From the NCBI GenBank assembly GCA_014529385.2, contig CM043945.1, positions 97,010,612 through 97,074,611 on the forward strand: a stretch of 64,000 bases of DNA. The letters run 5' to 3'. A program made the translations under genes and the position numbers. This DNA comes from Adiantum capillus-veneris (taxonomy: Eukaryota > Streptophyta > Polypodiopsida > Polypodiales > Pteridaceae). The notes under the pieces were generated by a model. That model ran no database searches. It saw only the letters and a list, made by a program, of their open reading frames with translations, and was not told where the DNA came from. Shown here one piece after another: positions 9,801-21,476 of the stretch; position 1 is the first letter of the stretch, and each line of letters starts with the position of its first letter.

Positions 9801-12750
9801 AACAAGATTTGAGTATCACAAGCCAACCTCTCTTGTATCATAGACCATTCAAAATGTGATGATGTTTGTGATAACCAAATCCTGTCAGCCAAGGAGAGCA
9901 TGAAAAGTCTTGAACTCAAGAGGGAATTGGAATATCCAATCTGCAAAAATTGGGAGTTACTCCCTGGATTCTGGTTTATGGTGCAACTGGGTCCTTGTGC
10001 CTATAATGCCCAGGTCTGAACTACGCAAGCGTCAGCAGCAAGGATTTGAACTTTGCCTAGTGTACTTGGAGATGGAATCAAAATGTTTAAACACGTGTAG
10101 ATCGAATAATGACACAAGACCTTCTCAGCACTCTCTCAAGAACAGAGTGAGCTGCCTTATGTCAAAGTTCAAACCCTGAATTGTTTCCAAGAAATAGACC
10201 TCATTATTGTTTTCTGTGATCTAACGGTTTGAGGAAACCCATTATCAAGATGAAGCTATTTTGGTCCTTTTTTGTAGAAATTTGAAACACACCCATCCAC
10301 ATTGGAATTTGGCACCCTAGAGGCATTGAAAAACTCTCTGTTTAACATTCTGCACGCACACACACCTTGGAACTTTTTCGTCTTTGCACTGTGTATGAGT
10401 ATATTTGGTCTTTGGGCATTGATTCATATATATAAGTTGCAACACTGTTGGATGAAGCAGCTGCCTCCCAACACAATTCAGGTGCGACGGAGTATGAAGA
10501 AAGTAGAAAATGATCCAAGAGTTTTGACCCCAACATATGATTCTCTCGAAGTGTGCGCAACAAGGTGCCTATTGCAATCTTTTGAGTGAAAAAACTTCTT
10601 GAAGACTTCAAGATCATGCGACAAATTACAAGTTTGTATTACTGTACAGCCGCAGGCCCTCTATCGCTAATGTTTTTCAGCATCTTGTTCTGTTGTTGCT
10701 GATTGGTGGTGTCCCACAAGAAGTGTTCTTGAAGTTGGCAGAGGAGAGGCTAGAAGACATGAGCAGTTGCTTCAAAAAAATTCAAAAAGCATGCAAAGGT
10801 ATGGTTGCAAATTTTATTGTTTTACAGAAGTTCATATGTCTATCTGATCTTTCTCTAACACAATTCTATTCTTTTGGATTAAATGTTTGCATACAGCTTT
10901 GGAACCTTTCATATTTGAAAAGCAAGAATGCCAAATTGTTTTCAAAATGCTTTTGTCTGAGATAAGAATAGAAGAGCCGTTTGTTACAAAGGTTCTTGTA
11001 GAGTTGCGGAACTCTCAGTTGACTGATTTGAGCAACTGCCGCTTTCCTGTAGAAGGAACGTACTACCTGAAGGGTTGTGCTGACCCAACCGGCATTTTAG
11101 GTCCCTCTCAAGTAGTCATTTTGAGGTGTGTTTGTTGCTTCAGTTGAAGTAGGTTTGTTTTGTGAGGCATTTCTCAAGGATTTATTATTTTTGCAAAAAG
11201 AGAACATCCTGTTATTGCTGAGGAAGTGTTGGTGTATAAGCCTCCTGGGCTTCATCCTGGAGACATCCGCAAATTTCAAGCTATACAGCCTCCGCAGGCT
11301 TTAAGGGACGTAGTGGGCTCTGCAAGATTTGGAATCTTCTTTTCTGTGCACGGTGAGCGCTCTGCTACAGATCAGATGGCAAATGCCGACCTGGATGGTG
11401 ATGAGTTCTGGATTTGCGAGAATCAGGAGGTAACTTCCATAAAATCTGTGTATGTGTATGCTTAGCAAATTATAGGCTCATGAATTTTGGCATTTTCTTA
11501 GCTGTAGATAATAAGGCACTTTCAAGTTAGTCCACCATGGATGGTGCCAAAGGAGAGCAAGACAGCAGCAAAACCCAAGATTGCACCATCCAAGCCAGAA
11601 GATTTTGAACTGGAGCATATCAAGTTTTGCATGGATGCATTCTTTGAGCCTAGGTACTCTTAATGTAAATGTGATGATATTATCACATGTATGCGTTAGA
11701 GGTTTATTTTTTTTGTGAGATTTTTTAGTAACTGGAAATGTCATGATGGTTAGTTTCATAAAAGGTCAGGCAGCAAACAATTGGCTTGCCCTCATGGACA
11801 AGTATGTATCATCTCACAATGTGGGGCACTCAGATGAAAAGCTGATGCAAAAATGCCTGAGACTTGTAGACATCTATTATGAAGCACTTGATGCTGAGAA
11901 GACAGGCAAGAAGGTAAAGGTTTTTCGTCAAAAGGAACTTGTAAAAAGATGTGATTGATTCCTTAATGACTCATCCTCTTTGTTTCATGATTCTCAGGTT
12001 CAGTCGTTGTCTTTGGATTTGAGAAGAGGCGAAAGGCCACATTTTATGGAGTCAATTGCAACATCACGACTCAAAATTTTTGAGTCTTCTACTGTCCTGG
12101 GTCAAGTATTTGACATGGTGAAACGCCCGTGTAATGCTTCTTACATTCCTCCTGAAGGTCCGCTCATTCCATGCAAATTCGTATAAGATGGTTACAAAAG
12201 ATTGCCTTGGTTCCATGTTTTGTTGGTTTGAGTGTAGTTTCCATGGAGCTAGACGAACAATTCCTAATTCCAGGTCATGAGCAGTACTTCAAGAAGTGGT
12301 CCAATCTTTTGCAGTGTTACGGGAAAGATATGAGACAAGCATATCTAGAAACGAACAACTATTCTAACAATGTGTTATTTGATGGGATTACTGAGAAGTA
12401 TCGGCAGGCAAGTCTAAAATTGTGTGTTGCATTCAATTTTGTGTTTGTGGTGACATTTTTGCATTAATGTTAGTGTGTGTTTTCTGTAGATATTATACGG
12501 GGCACCAGACTTCTCGAGGAGCAGAAACAACATCAATCAAATTCATATGGAGGCATCTGCAATTTACAAAGTAGTTTATATCCGCGCACAGCGTCATCAA
12601 GAGCTTGGATGGTTCACAAGTGTTCGTTTTGTTTGGATAATAGCAGGGGATGCACTTCTTGATATGATAAGAAAGCCTGGATGGTGGAGCGTGAGTCCAA
12701 CAATAATGGCAGTTGTTTATGGTCGATCTACCTCTGAGTCTGGGCATTGA
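6815..12750 (+). CDS. RNA-dependent RNA polymerase, gamma-clade (RDR3/4/5-like), 5' end unresolved
   Basis: Cellular RNA-dependent RNA polymerases turn single-stranded RNA into dsRNA for small-RNA silencing. Deduced exons: 6815-6983, 7064-7268, 9242-9332, 9429-9572, 9647-9724, 10461-10564, 10650-10798, 10897-11125, 11201-11429, 11508-11653, 11754-11913, 11998-12157, 12238-12407, 12490-12750. Phases agree at every junction and the total is 2295 nt, or 764 codons plus TGA. Landmarks in order: VLYTIFSKGLHIGLR; GEVLITTDGAGFISENL (9457 onwards); EFPLFLQVRFFFRGN; LPPNTIQVRRSM; IGGVPQEVF; CADPTGILGPSQVV; VLVYKPPGLHPGDI; the catalytic DLDGD at 11388-11402, whose Asp residues would bind Mg2+; and KCLRLVDIYYEALDAEKTGK. 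The last motif and the overall order resemble Arabidopsis RDR3-5, although those have DFDGD. A stop lies just before 6815. Known relatives extend about 200 residues further N-terminally, so the gene is either incomplete here or has unseen upstream exons. Confidence 0.88.
7269..9241 (+). other. long RDR intron with an internal diverged duplication
   Basis: The 1,973-nt intron joins exon 2 (ending CGAG before GTTCGA) to exon 3 (starting after CTTGCAG). Bases about 7488-7650 and 7693-7863 are diverged copies of one unit, sharing GTCAAAATA, TGGCAAAGGATG, CCATGTG and AAATYTGCTGG motifs in the same order. No exon is recognised inside it. Confidence 0.6.
12408..12489 (+). other. GC-AG intron of the RDR gene
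   Basis: The exon ends TATCGGCAG and the intron begins GCAAGT, the usual consensus of the rare GC donor class. It ends TTTTCTGTAG. Using it keeps the frame into the last exon; no GT donor nearby does. Confidence 0.7.
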
Positions 12751-13157
12751 CTCTTTGGTTTTTGACTTTGCTAGAGGCTAGTCTGTTCTCGACAGCTAGA
12801 TGTGGATAACAAAAAAGATATAAGGGCAAAACCCCTTGCACATACCCCTTGCAAGGCTCAAATAAGAGATGGAAAACCCAATGCACCCCTTGCACAAAGA
12901 GAGGATAAGGGCAGTCCCCCTTGCTGTTTGAAAGATAAGAAGCTTGCTTGATACCGAATGAAGCCAGATGAAGTCAAGCTGATGCACACACAGAAATAGA
13001 CTGGCCATGCTGGGCGGGGATGGCAATGATAGGATTCAAAGTAAAGACAACAAAATAGAGCAACATGAAGGGCAGATGAGAGTCTCTGTTTTGTCTTTGT
13101 ATTTCATGATTTGGCCTTGGCACTAAACATTTTGCATCCTACTCATGGGACTTTTGT
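12751..13157. other. RDR 3' flank
   Basis: No gene is recognised. The 3' untranslated region and poly(A) site of the RDR gene are expected here, but no clear signal can be singled out. A CCCCTTGC motif recurs at about 12832-12915. Confidence 0.3.
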
Positions 13158-13370
13158 ATGGCCACGTCAGTTCTAAGGAGCTGCTCCTCTTTACAACACT
13201 TAAATTTGAGTAAGAATGAGCTTCCAGGAGATTTTCTTGAAGATATTATAAGCCGAATGCCCACTCTGCATAAGCTTGTATTGAGCTTCAACAACTGCAC
13301 AAGGCCATTTCCTGCATCCCTTGCCAACTCTGCGTGAGCTTGTATTGAGCTTCAACATGCCCAGTGTAAA
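13158..13370 (+). pseudogene. leucine-rich-repeat gene fragment
   Basis: The frame from 13158 to a TGA at 13335-13337 reads as plant extracellular LRR units: LRSCSSLQHLNLSKNELPGD, then MPTLHKLVLSFNN and FPASLANS. A one-base frame change then opens a further partial unit, LPTLRELVLSFN, at about 13321-13357. ACTCTGCRTRAGCTTGTATT occurs at both repeats, so a short duplication is likely. The NLS and LSFNN spacing fits BRI1-like receptor kinases. No signal peptide, transmembrane segment or kinase follows, so this is a fragment. It lies 400 bp after the RDR stop. Confidence 0.7.
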
Positions 13371-15489
13371 GTAGAAGACAGTGAGTAAAGATGAGCTCTC
13401 GCAGATGTTGGTCGCACTTAACACAGGTAAATTGAGTTCAGCAAAATTAAAGTCCCATGCGGATGTGACAAAGGCAAACTCTAATGAGAAATGTGTCAAA
13501 AAGTCTTTGTTGAATTCCTTGAGGACATACATATGTACACTAGTTTTTGTACACGCGAGAATTTGAGGTTTGGATTTCTCTTTTAGTCTCTACATTTGAG
13601 CTTTGTAAGAAATCCAAACCCCATCTAGGACTAACCTTTATTCACCCTTATATCCATCATTTGTTCAATGACATAAGCTGATGTTGTACACTGATTAAAC
13701 TCTTGGTCATTTTTGTTTCTTTGTTAGACATGTTTTCACAATCGTTTAACTGTAATGTCCGTTAGTCATGCTCATTGCTCATCACTTTCAGGCAGTTTGC
13801 CATGTTTATACATTCTGGACTGTGCTTAGTTGTAAGCCTTGCCAGGTTTACTATACTGCTTATAGTGTTGTCAATAGTTTTACATCGATAACTCAGAGCT
13901 CATTGTATATGAGGAAATGGTTTTTCTGTACTTCTTGTACCCAAATGTTGTCAAGCGGTTCTTGGCTTTGTTCGACGGTGATCATCGAAAGGAGAGGTAA
14001 AAAAAACATACAGTAATAATTTTTCAAATGGAAGACGAGGTTCATTTTGCTTATACTCTGTTTTTACATTGCAGTCTTGAAAGTGTGGTCATGGTGATGT
14101 TAACTCAAGTTGGGTCTTTTGTGCCCTCACATTTACCTGAACCTGCCGAAGCATGTGCCATTTTGGTCAATTGATCGAGTTAATGCTTTGTCTATTTGGA
14201 TATTGGCATAATGTTCTCTCTAGTATATAGGATTTGTCCTACACTGAGCTACTTACCAAGTCCTCATGGTTATTGGCTTGCCGAATGGGAAGCATTTGGA
14301 ACTAAGTTTTGCTGGGAAAATGGTTGAGGATACACATTTTCTTTTGTAACAAATATTTTGGCCCTGATTACATTCTATGGACACACTTTGATTCATTTGT
14401 AATAGGTACTCTTCATCCTCGGTTTGAAAACTCTCTCTTTGACAAACAACTCTTCTCTATTTCCTTCTTGTGCTGGCCAGTAAAGGAACTCGCGAAATCC
14501 GGGTGGGTGTGTTCAATGATTGCACATTCCAATTAAAGACGAACATCATGTTCACCCTAGGTTTTGTCCCTTATAATCTATGTGTATTTTTCTAATAGCA
14601 ACCAAAACAAACACACTTTTTTTTTTTTGAGTGAAAGCACAATTCCCTTGTTTTTTTTGGGTGAAACCACTATTCTATTGATTCAAAATTTGTATTTACA
14701 AAGAGGAATAAAGTCAATGGAGGAGTTTGTTCTTAAAAATTAGGAGTAGGAAAACATTGCCGAAGATTGAAAATTTAGTTCCACCAGCATAGTAACAATC
14801 ATACAACAATTGTTGCAGCGGGTGTCTAAAGTAAGTGTAGACATTCATAGACTACTACCCAAAGCATCATTGATTGTGGTTTATCCATGTTGTCCAAAGT
14901 GCCCAAAATCTTATACGCTGAAAAAATGTAGAGTACATGTGCATGCACGCACGCACACACACAACTTTTTGGGGTCTTTTTTCACATTTAATGTGCATGT
15001 AGCGATAAAGATCACCTTTCAAGTCTACATATTCAGTCATTTCCCAACATTGAGGATTCTATAAAGGCAGGTTAAGTTATATATGTCCTTTTTACTAAAT
15101 ATTATGATATCTTGATATGTTTGCATCAGAAAGTAGGATCTTTGATGAATTTTTGTTATAGTATTGAGCTACACCGTTGGTTGTTAACTCAGCAACAATG
15201 CAATTCCAAACTTATTGAATCAATGTGAGTACCAATGGAATTTCTTACTTGAAATAACCTGAATCTAAGCAAGGTTGCAATATTAGAATACATAGCAGAC
15301 ACAACATAGCGATTCTTGAAAGATCAGGTGGCTCCAAGAAACTCCAAAATTGGAAAGGCACTCACAAGAAGTTTTGGACAAATTCTCACAATAATTTCCA
15401 CATTGTGACTTACCTCAACGTCATGAGCTTCTAGGAGGGAGGCACTGCATACCTAGCTAGGTACGATTGGGGGCAGGGGACCGCCAGCC
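13371..15489. other. unassigned interval
   Basis: No gene is recognised. It holds short homopolymers (T run near 14619-14628) and a GCACGC/CACA-rich microsatellite near 14943-14964. The left boundary of element B is at about 15490, just after a GC-rich stretch. Confidence 0.35.
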
Positions 15490-15550
15490 CGGTGGTGGTT
15501 ATCTTGATTGGAACAATCAGTTCACTCTCAGAAGGGTTGCTAGGTATCAC

Positions 15551-17730
15551 TTAGACTACATTCACTACTGTTTTACCCTTGTTTAAAGGATGTTTTGGAC
15601 AATCTTCAGGGAAGTGTCCTCCCTTTTTGCAACATTGTATGCAATAATCTTCAACTGGCTTGAGGTTCTTGTCAGGCTCTCGGCATTCATTTTTAAAATG
15701 ATCATCTGCACCATAGTTATGACAATTTTCAGTTCTTGGCTTAATCATGGGTCTCATCATTGGAGGTCTAACACCGTGATTAACTACATAGTACATTGGT
15801 GCAAGCTCTGGTATAGCATAAGTCACGTGTTCTTCTATTGGTGGTGGATGTAAATTATACCACTCTCCTTCTACCATTATTGTTGATGGACAAAGCTCAG
15901 CATAGGGTGTAACAGGTACTAGTGCTTGTTCATCTATGACTTCCTCTGGATGCATGTACTTTACAAGCACTACATTATGTCCTGGATATGGAGGTTGTTG
16001 ACACAATACGGGTTGAGGTCTTTCCATACCCATCGGTGGTCTTTGAGCTGGGACCATATTAGGTTGATATCTGTACATGGGTTGTCCTTGTGGTCTCATA
16101 GGCACATATTGAACATTCTTATCATACTTTGGTCGGTAATTGCACTCATTGGTCTCAAAGTTTGTCCATTTACCCTTGATTGCATACCATTTTTGTGGCC
16201 TAATCGGTTGTCCCTGTTGAGGTATCCTTTGTCCTGGTCCCCTCATAGGTGCTTTTTGTATGTTATTTATCATGTCATTCATCCTTTTGAGTATGTTTTC
16301 TATGGTTGAAAGCGGTGCTGTAGCAGTCATTCCCACTTGTGTTGGTTTGGTGGATGTTGTTTTCTCGCTTTGGTTATCCTTAGGGACATTTTCTTCATTG
16401 AAAATATCACAATTGTCTTTAAGTCAATAGCATCTGACACACACTGTTGTAGGGTTGTATGCTTCTTGCTATACGGTATAGCATGAAGTTCTTTGATTAG
16501 CAATCCCTCTAGAAACAATGATAATAGTCTTTCTTCTACAGGTATCTCTAGCTCTGGGCATCTTGCAATGTATTGTTTCATTGAAGTTGCACAATCTCTA
16601 ACAGACTCACCTTGTTTCTGTTTAAAGCTATAGATTTGAGCTACCGTATTGTGTTTGATCCCCATTTTGGAACAAGCAGCTATAAATCCTTGAGCTAATG
16701 TATTCAAGTCCATGATTGACCTTGGTGGAATTTTTTGGAACCATGTCAATGCTTTCTTTTTCTAATGTCATTCCAAACCCCTCGAATTGAGTACAGAAAT
16801 CAAATATGCGTTCTGCTCGTAGCACTTGCTTAAAGCTTGCTAAGTGATCGTATGGATCCCTAGATCCACTGTATTTTTTGATCCATTTTTGAAAAGAGCT
16901 GGTTTGACACGTCTATTTGGTTCAACTCCGGGTCTCCTGATAGTTGGTCCTGTTCCGAGTCCTTCAAACCAGTCTATTAGAATTAGTGACTCATGTAGTC
17001 CTGGAGTGGCTTTAGTTGTCAATCAATTTTCTTCGTGATGAGGTGGTTTATGGTTTCTTATTATTACTCTCAAAAAATCTCTTGCAGAGTTCATCTCTTG
17101 GAATAGTTTCTGGTCCTTGGCCCATTATCCAATCCCTTATAGAGTACCCTTGGTATTTGGTTTGTTCCACCTCCTCAGGAGTCATCATAACAAAGTTATT
17201 GCTCTAACAATCCCTAAACAGGTGAGTTGGTAGATCTGTTGAACTCTTATCTTTGATTTTGAAGATATAAATAATCTTCATGGGTGTTAGCTGTCTTGAT
17301 TTGGCATGAGAAGTCTATAGAAGATCTTTGACGTTTCTATCCTCTCAACAATATCCTTGGATTATCTGTACTAAGCTGTTTCAAAGGCTTTAAATAAACT
17401 TGATCGTATCCCTCAAATTCTAAAGTTGGTAGTCCTTCTTTTGCTGCCATATCTAGAATTATGGTATTTGCTTCTAACCTTATATGTCTATTACGTCAGG
17501 GTTTTCAACTTGTAAATACTGAGTTTCGTTTCTATCCATATACATTTTTTCTTGTTTGTTTGCCCTGATTTCCTCTTCAAACTCAATACCATGGTCATCC
17601 ATGCGAATAGCATACTCTTCGTTAGGATACAAGTAAACCTGAGCTCCATGGTTAGTTTTATAAAAAGAGAGTATATGCTTATAGCGCACTGTCGTTCCAG
17701 TTTCTGAGTGAGTCGAATAGGAAGACATTT
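15551..17730 (-). pseudogene. gag of element B (broken)
   Basis: Several minus-strand frames together give gag. An N-terminal acidic part (17730-17480) contains EEYAIRMDDHGIEFEEEI. A capsid region (about 16825-16430) contains ALTWFQKIPPRSIMDLNTLA, though its first residues lie in another frame, and CPELEIPVEERLLSLFLEGL. A Pro/Gln-rich linker with GQPIRPQKWYAI follows, then two zinc knuckles near 15715-15600 (CHNYGADDHFKNEC, where the second Cys is Tyr, and CIQCCKKGGHFPEDC). Frame changes occur near 16330-16430 and upstream of 16825. The 262-codon C-terminal frame is the best preserved part. It would encode particle and RNA-binding functions but is not intact. Confidence 0.8.
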
Positions 17731-18199
17731 TAAATGTTGATTCTGAAAAAGTGTCTGAGATTTATTTAAGAATAGTACTCAAGTGCTCGCTTTGATTAAC
17801 ACTTTCTTCGGTGGATACTTTAATGGAGGTTTCTCCAAATATGCCTTGGTTTCCTAGTATACGACCATATCTAAGGTTCATAAAGACTTGTGAAGCCTTG
17901 GATAGAGTATTTACCGTTGGATTGACTTGTTGTCAATTTCTTCCACTTGACTTGATTGCAACTTTTGTCAAGCTGTCAATTTCTTGTCTGCAACCTGATT
18001 CCTGTATCCATTTTGATCAAGTTAGCTATTCTTTCACAAAGACTGTATAGTTTTTGCTAACTATTGTGACTGGTCTATGCGTATCACTTCAATTCGAACT
18101 AAGTGAGTTAGCAGTTGAGACTTTCAGATTCCACTTTTGCAAAAAGCCAAAGGACTAATCTGCAACCTGAAAACTGAGTGAACATGTACCAATTTGGAT

Positions 18200-19450
18200 C
18201 TGATTGAACCTAAAATTTCCCGGTGGCCTTATATTATGTTGGTCTAACAATGTACAAGTTCAAAAGAAAAAAATGGTGTCTCTGTGTAGCAGTAGTAAAT
18301 AATAGCGATTATTTGCTTTTCTCAAATTTTTACACTTTTTGGCTTGATTTGCCAAGTATACAACCTGTTACGGTCCCTGGACAATTTTCACTAAGTTTGA
18401 ACAAAAATTGTTCAAGGTTATCAACTGTTTCGTGTCCGCAGACTCGATTTTCAAAAATCTTGCTTAAGTCTCACTTTTGTGATCGAAATTTCACTAAAAT
18501 TGATTTGTGTGCTCTACTTGATATGCTTGACCTTGTGGTATACTTAAATGTGCAAGATTATCAATTTTTGTAGCAAATGTAAATAATCACGATTATTTAC
18601 TCCAGCTAATTTTTTGCAAGTTTTTGTCGCATTCTTGACACAGATCTTTTAAGTATCTCAACTTAAGGTCCCTAGCCAAGTTTCACTAAGTTTGGATAAT
18701 TTTTGTTCAAATGGTCATCAATTTTGTATCTGCAGACTGACTTTGCAAATTTGACCCCAATTTTCAATCCAATGATCCAAATCTTACAAAATTTGGTTTG
18801 TGGGCTTATTACAACATGGTAAAGCTAGTGGTATGCTAGCTTGGTCAAAAAAGTTGAAAAATGGGACAGATGTAAAAAATCATGATTATTTACTTCTGGT
18901 AAATTTTTGCATCTTTTTGGTCAAGTGAGCATGTACACATGCCTATCACATCAATATAAGCCTATGAATCAAGTTTCATTGAGTTTGAACAAATTTTTTT
19001 CCCTAATTTACACTCAAGTTCTTGAAAGTCAGTACTGTACTTTAGTTTTTACCCAGTTTTTGGTCAATTTGGTGATCCAAATTCTATGGTCCTTTATAAA
19101 AGTTGTTTATACACATGCGTAGAGTCTCTGGTATCCACCTTGGTCAGTTTTGAGCTGAAAGTAAATAATCACGATTATTTACTTTATGTCCAAAATGAAC
19201 ACTGTTTTGAACTTTTTCATTGGAGAGTCTTTTCATGAGCTGGTTTTAAGCCTCTCAGTCAAGTCAAAACTTAATTTATAATTTGAGTTTTTGCAAACTC
19301 TTGAAATTTTTACCTCAATGTGTTGTTGAGCTTATCCAATGGTTCATACAACTTTTAAAGCATACTTTCCAGTTAGATTGAGCGGTTGGCAATCTTTCTG
19401 TGCTATTTCTAGCCGTAGACCTGAAATTCTGCAACTTCACATAACAACTC
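18200..19450 (-). repeat. tandem ~290-bp leader repeats with palindromes (element B)
   Basis: Four palindromes sit at 18295-18316, 18579-18600, 18872-18893 and 19161-19182, spaced 284, 293 and 289 bp. Each is GTAAATAATC facing GATTATTTAC across two bases, with a few mismatches. Between them recurrent phrases appear in the same order (for example CAAGTTTCACTAAGTTTG and GATCCAAATC on the plus strand). They lie between the primer site and gag, in the element's untranslated leader. Confidence 0.85.
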
Positions 19451-19830
19451 ACAATAAATTCTTTCGGAGAGAACAATGTTCTGAATTCCACCTCGGATTC
19501 TACTTACCCTACTCCTAGGTTCTACAACAATGGGGCTATGGAAAGTGTTCACAAACAATTGTTTTTTTGTTTTTTATGGTTTCTTGAGCATTGATCTTAA
19601 GACTTGTCTCATCCGTCAATCTTTCTCAAAATCCTAATCCAATTTTACAATCCTACAATCCTAAAGGCACTCAGCAAGTACGATTAATTATAAGCTACCT
19701 CTACACAACAAAAGTTGACAATCTTAAGCTATGCAGTTAAAAAAAAGAAAAGTTTTTACTCTAGGAGATCCTAGAGGAAGTTAAAAGATAACTTCACAAT
19801 ACGCTCGTGTTTTTTCCTAGTTTAGGTCTC

Positions 19831-19853
19831 TTCGATACCCGACAACGGTGCCA
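19831..19853 (-). other. primer-binding site of element B
   Basis: The minus strand reads TGGCACCGTTGTCGGG two bases after the LTR end. This is a variant of the TGGCGCCGTTGCCGGGGA type used by Athila and Tat elements (complementary to tRNA-Asp). Confidence 0.8.
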
Positions 19854-19855
19854 AA

Positions 19856-20690
19856 TGTGGGATGGTACGAAGTTGACTCGACTAGTGTATAGAGGCTACA
19901 AGAGGTTGTCAATCTGTTGGAAAACAACAAACAACTCACATCTAACTCAGGCTACACTCAAATGATTAAAATCACCAAAAGCCAATTGCTCATCGACAAA
20001 CAAATCACATTCGTTACAGCATTAGACGACAAAGTTACCAAACTTCTAGGACATGTTTATAAGACCTGAGCACACATGCTTATGGTCTCAAATCTCACTT
20101 CACGTCAAGTGCAAAAATCGCTATTATTAACAGCAGTGAGTTTTTGACCTAGTTGTTTTCGACCCAGAATGCTTCTAAATGCTTAGCAATGATGCCCCAA
20201 TATCCAACGTATACTTAGTTTTTTATTTTAAAGTGTAAATTCTTACTTATGATTAGATTACGGATCGACGACGCCAAAAGCTATGAGATACCATGAAATG
20301 CTTACGTCAATGCGTAGAGCTCTTACCTACGGTTGCAATGCAACAGACGCGATTGCAATGTGACAACCAAGGAGGGAGTAGAAAGCGCGAGAAGGAGAGA
20401 AGTGTACATCGTTAGCTCACGTTGTGTATTTTGTTATCCAAAAACTTAATAATAACTTACAAAAATTGGCTTTTATACCTTAGCCAAGGTTTTTGATGGT
20501 CAAAACTAATAATTTGGGAGCTCTAACTAAAGACAGGTTGATACAGTTTGGAAGCTTGTAGCCCCAGCTCATCAATTACAAAGTTAAACCGGAAAAATAG
20601 GAGTTACAATATTCTCGATTCATCAAAATAATCAATGTTTTTACAAAGAGAGCTCCGAAAAATGGTATACGGGTTAGCTTGCTGCTAACA
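19856..20690 (-). repeat. 5' LTR of element B
   Basis: 835 bp. On the minus strand it starts TGTTAGCAGCAAGCTAACCC and ends CATCCCACA. It shares long blocks with the LTRs of C and E, including the CCTTGGCTAAGG-TATAAAA promoter-like block (plus-strand 20487-20505) and the GCAACCGTAGGTAAGAGCTC block. The TATAAAA supports a promoter in the LTR. The five bases outside are ATCAT. Confidence 0.85.
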
Positions 20691-21336
20691 ATCATGCATA
20701 ACTACCATAATTGTCCAACAATCTCTACCTGTGTAACTAGATCATCAAAGGTAGTTGAATCCAAAAGAAAATATACTTGTGGAACGTAGAACCAAAAATA
20801 GGAGAATAAGAAAGAACATCTCCCTACTTTGAAGAATGCCATAGATAGCTATAACTAGTTCCTAGCCCAAGAGGGACCACCATCCAACTGCACAAAGCAA
20901 TATGCCAGCTTAAGGATAAGGGAAGTAGATGTGTGTTGAGTGATACAGTCTTGAGGGGCCAATCTAGAAGACAAGGAATAGGAACTACTTCTTGAATACA
21001 CTACTAAGAGCAATTGTCATGCCACAAATCTAAAAGATGAAGCAACCACCAAAGTGGCTCAAGAAAAACATCCACCAAGGTACTAACTGCACTATGTGTA
21101 ATAGAAATTTATAATTCTTTGTTTATTGCAACTGACATGTAGCAAAGCTAATACTAGGCGAGGATATCATATTTTATGTATATTTATTATTCAAGTGCTC
21201 ATAATTGAGCTATGGCCATTTATGACCGGCCGGTTAGTTTGTACTCATTTTGAGCATTCAAGAAATCTATAAGTAAATGCATGCAAGAGAAAAATGCTCA
21301 CTCTTGCACGGGGGGAGATTGCACCCAATGCTTGTG
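20691..21336. other. unassigned spacer between element B and copia-1
   Basis: No gene or repeat is recognised in these 646 bp. The last five bases (TTGTG) are the probable left target duplication of copia-1. Confidence 0.4.
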
Positions 21337-21421
21337 TGTTAGAAAATAAGACGTAGCTAAATAGATTTTTAAGTAGATTACTTAATGGAGAGAGATAGAT
21401 TTCACACACAAGAGATTATAG

Positions 21422-21476
<55 letters not shown>

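Larger units (their letters stand above)
15490..20690 (-). mobile_element. element B: truncated Ty3/gypsy (Tat/Athila-like) copy
   Basis: A minus-strand element with a complete 5' LTR, a tRNA-Asp-type primer site, a long leader with tandem repeats and a gag region. It stops abruptly near 15490, just after the second zinc knuckle. It aligns in order with element C: C's gag at 37619-39601 and 52026-52630 corresponds to B's 17730-15495. Everything downstream (reverse transcriptase, integrase, 3' LTR) is missing, so the copy is a deletion derivative. Lineage is inferred from the primer site and the long leader. Confidence 0.85.

Noticed and set aside
10553-10652. Premature TGA in the RDR after LEVCATR
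   Set aside because: Splicing from 10564 (ACAAG then GTGCCT) to 10650 (after TGTACAG) bypasses it and gives ATSRRPSIANVFQHLVLLLL, which fits RDR relatives.
18295-19182. Regularly spaced palindromes considered as a CRISPR-like array
   Set aside because: Units are about 290 bp, the intervening parts are themselves repeated, and the context is a plant retrotransposon leader.
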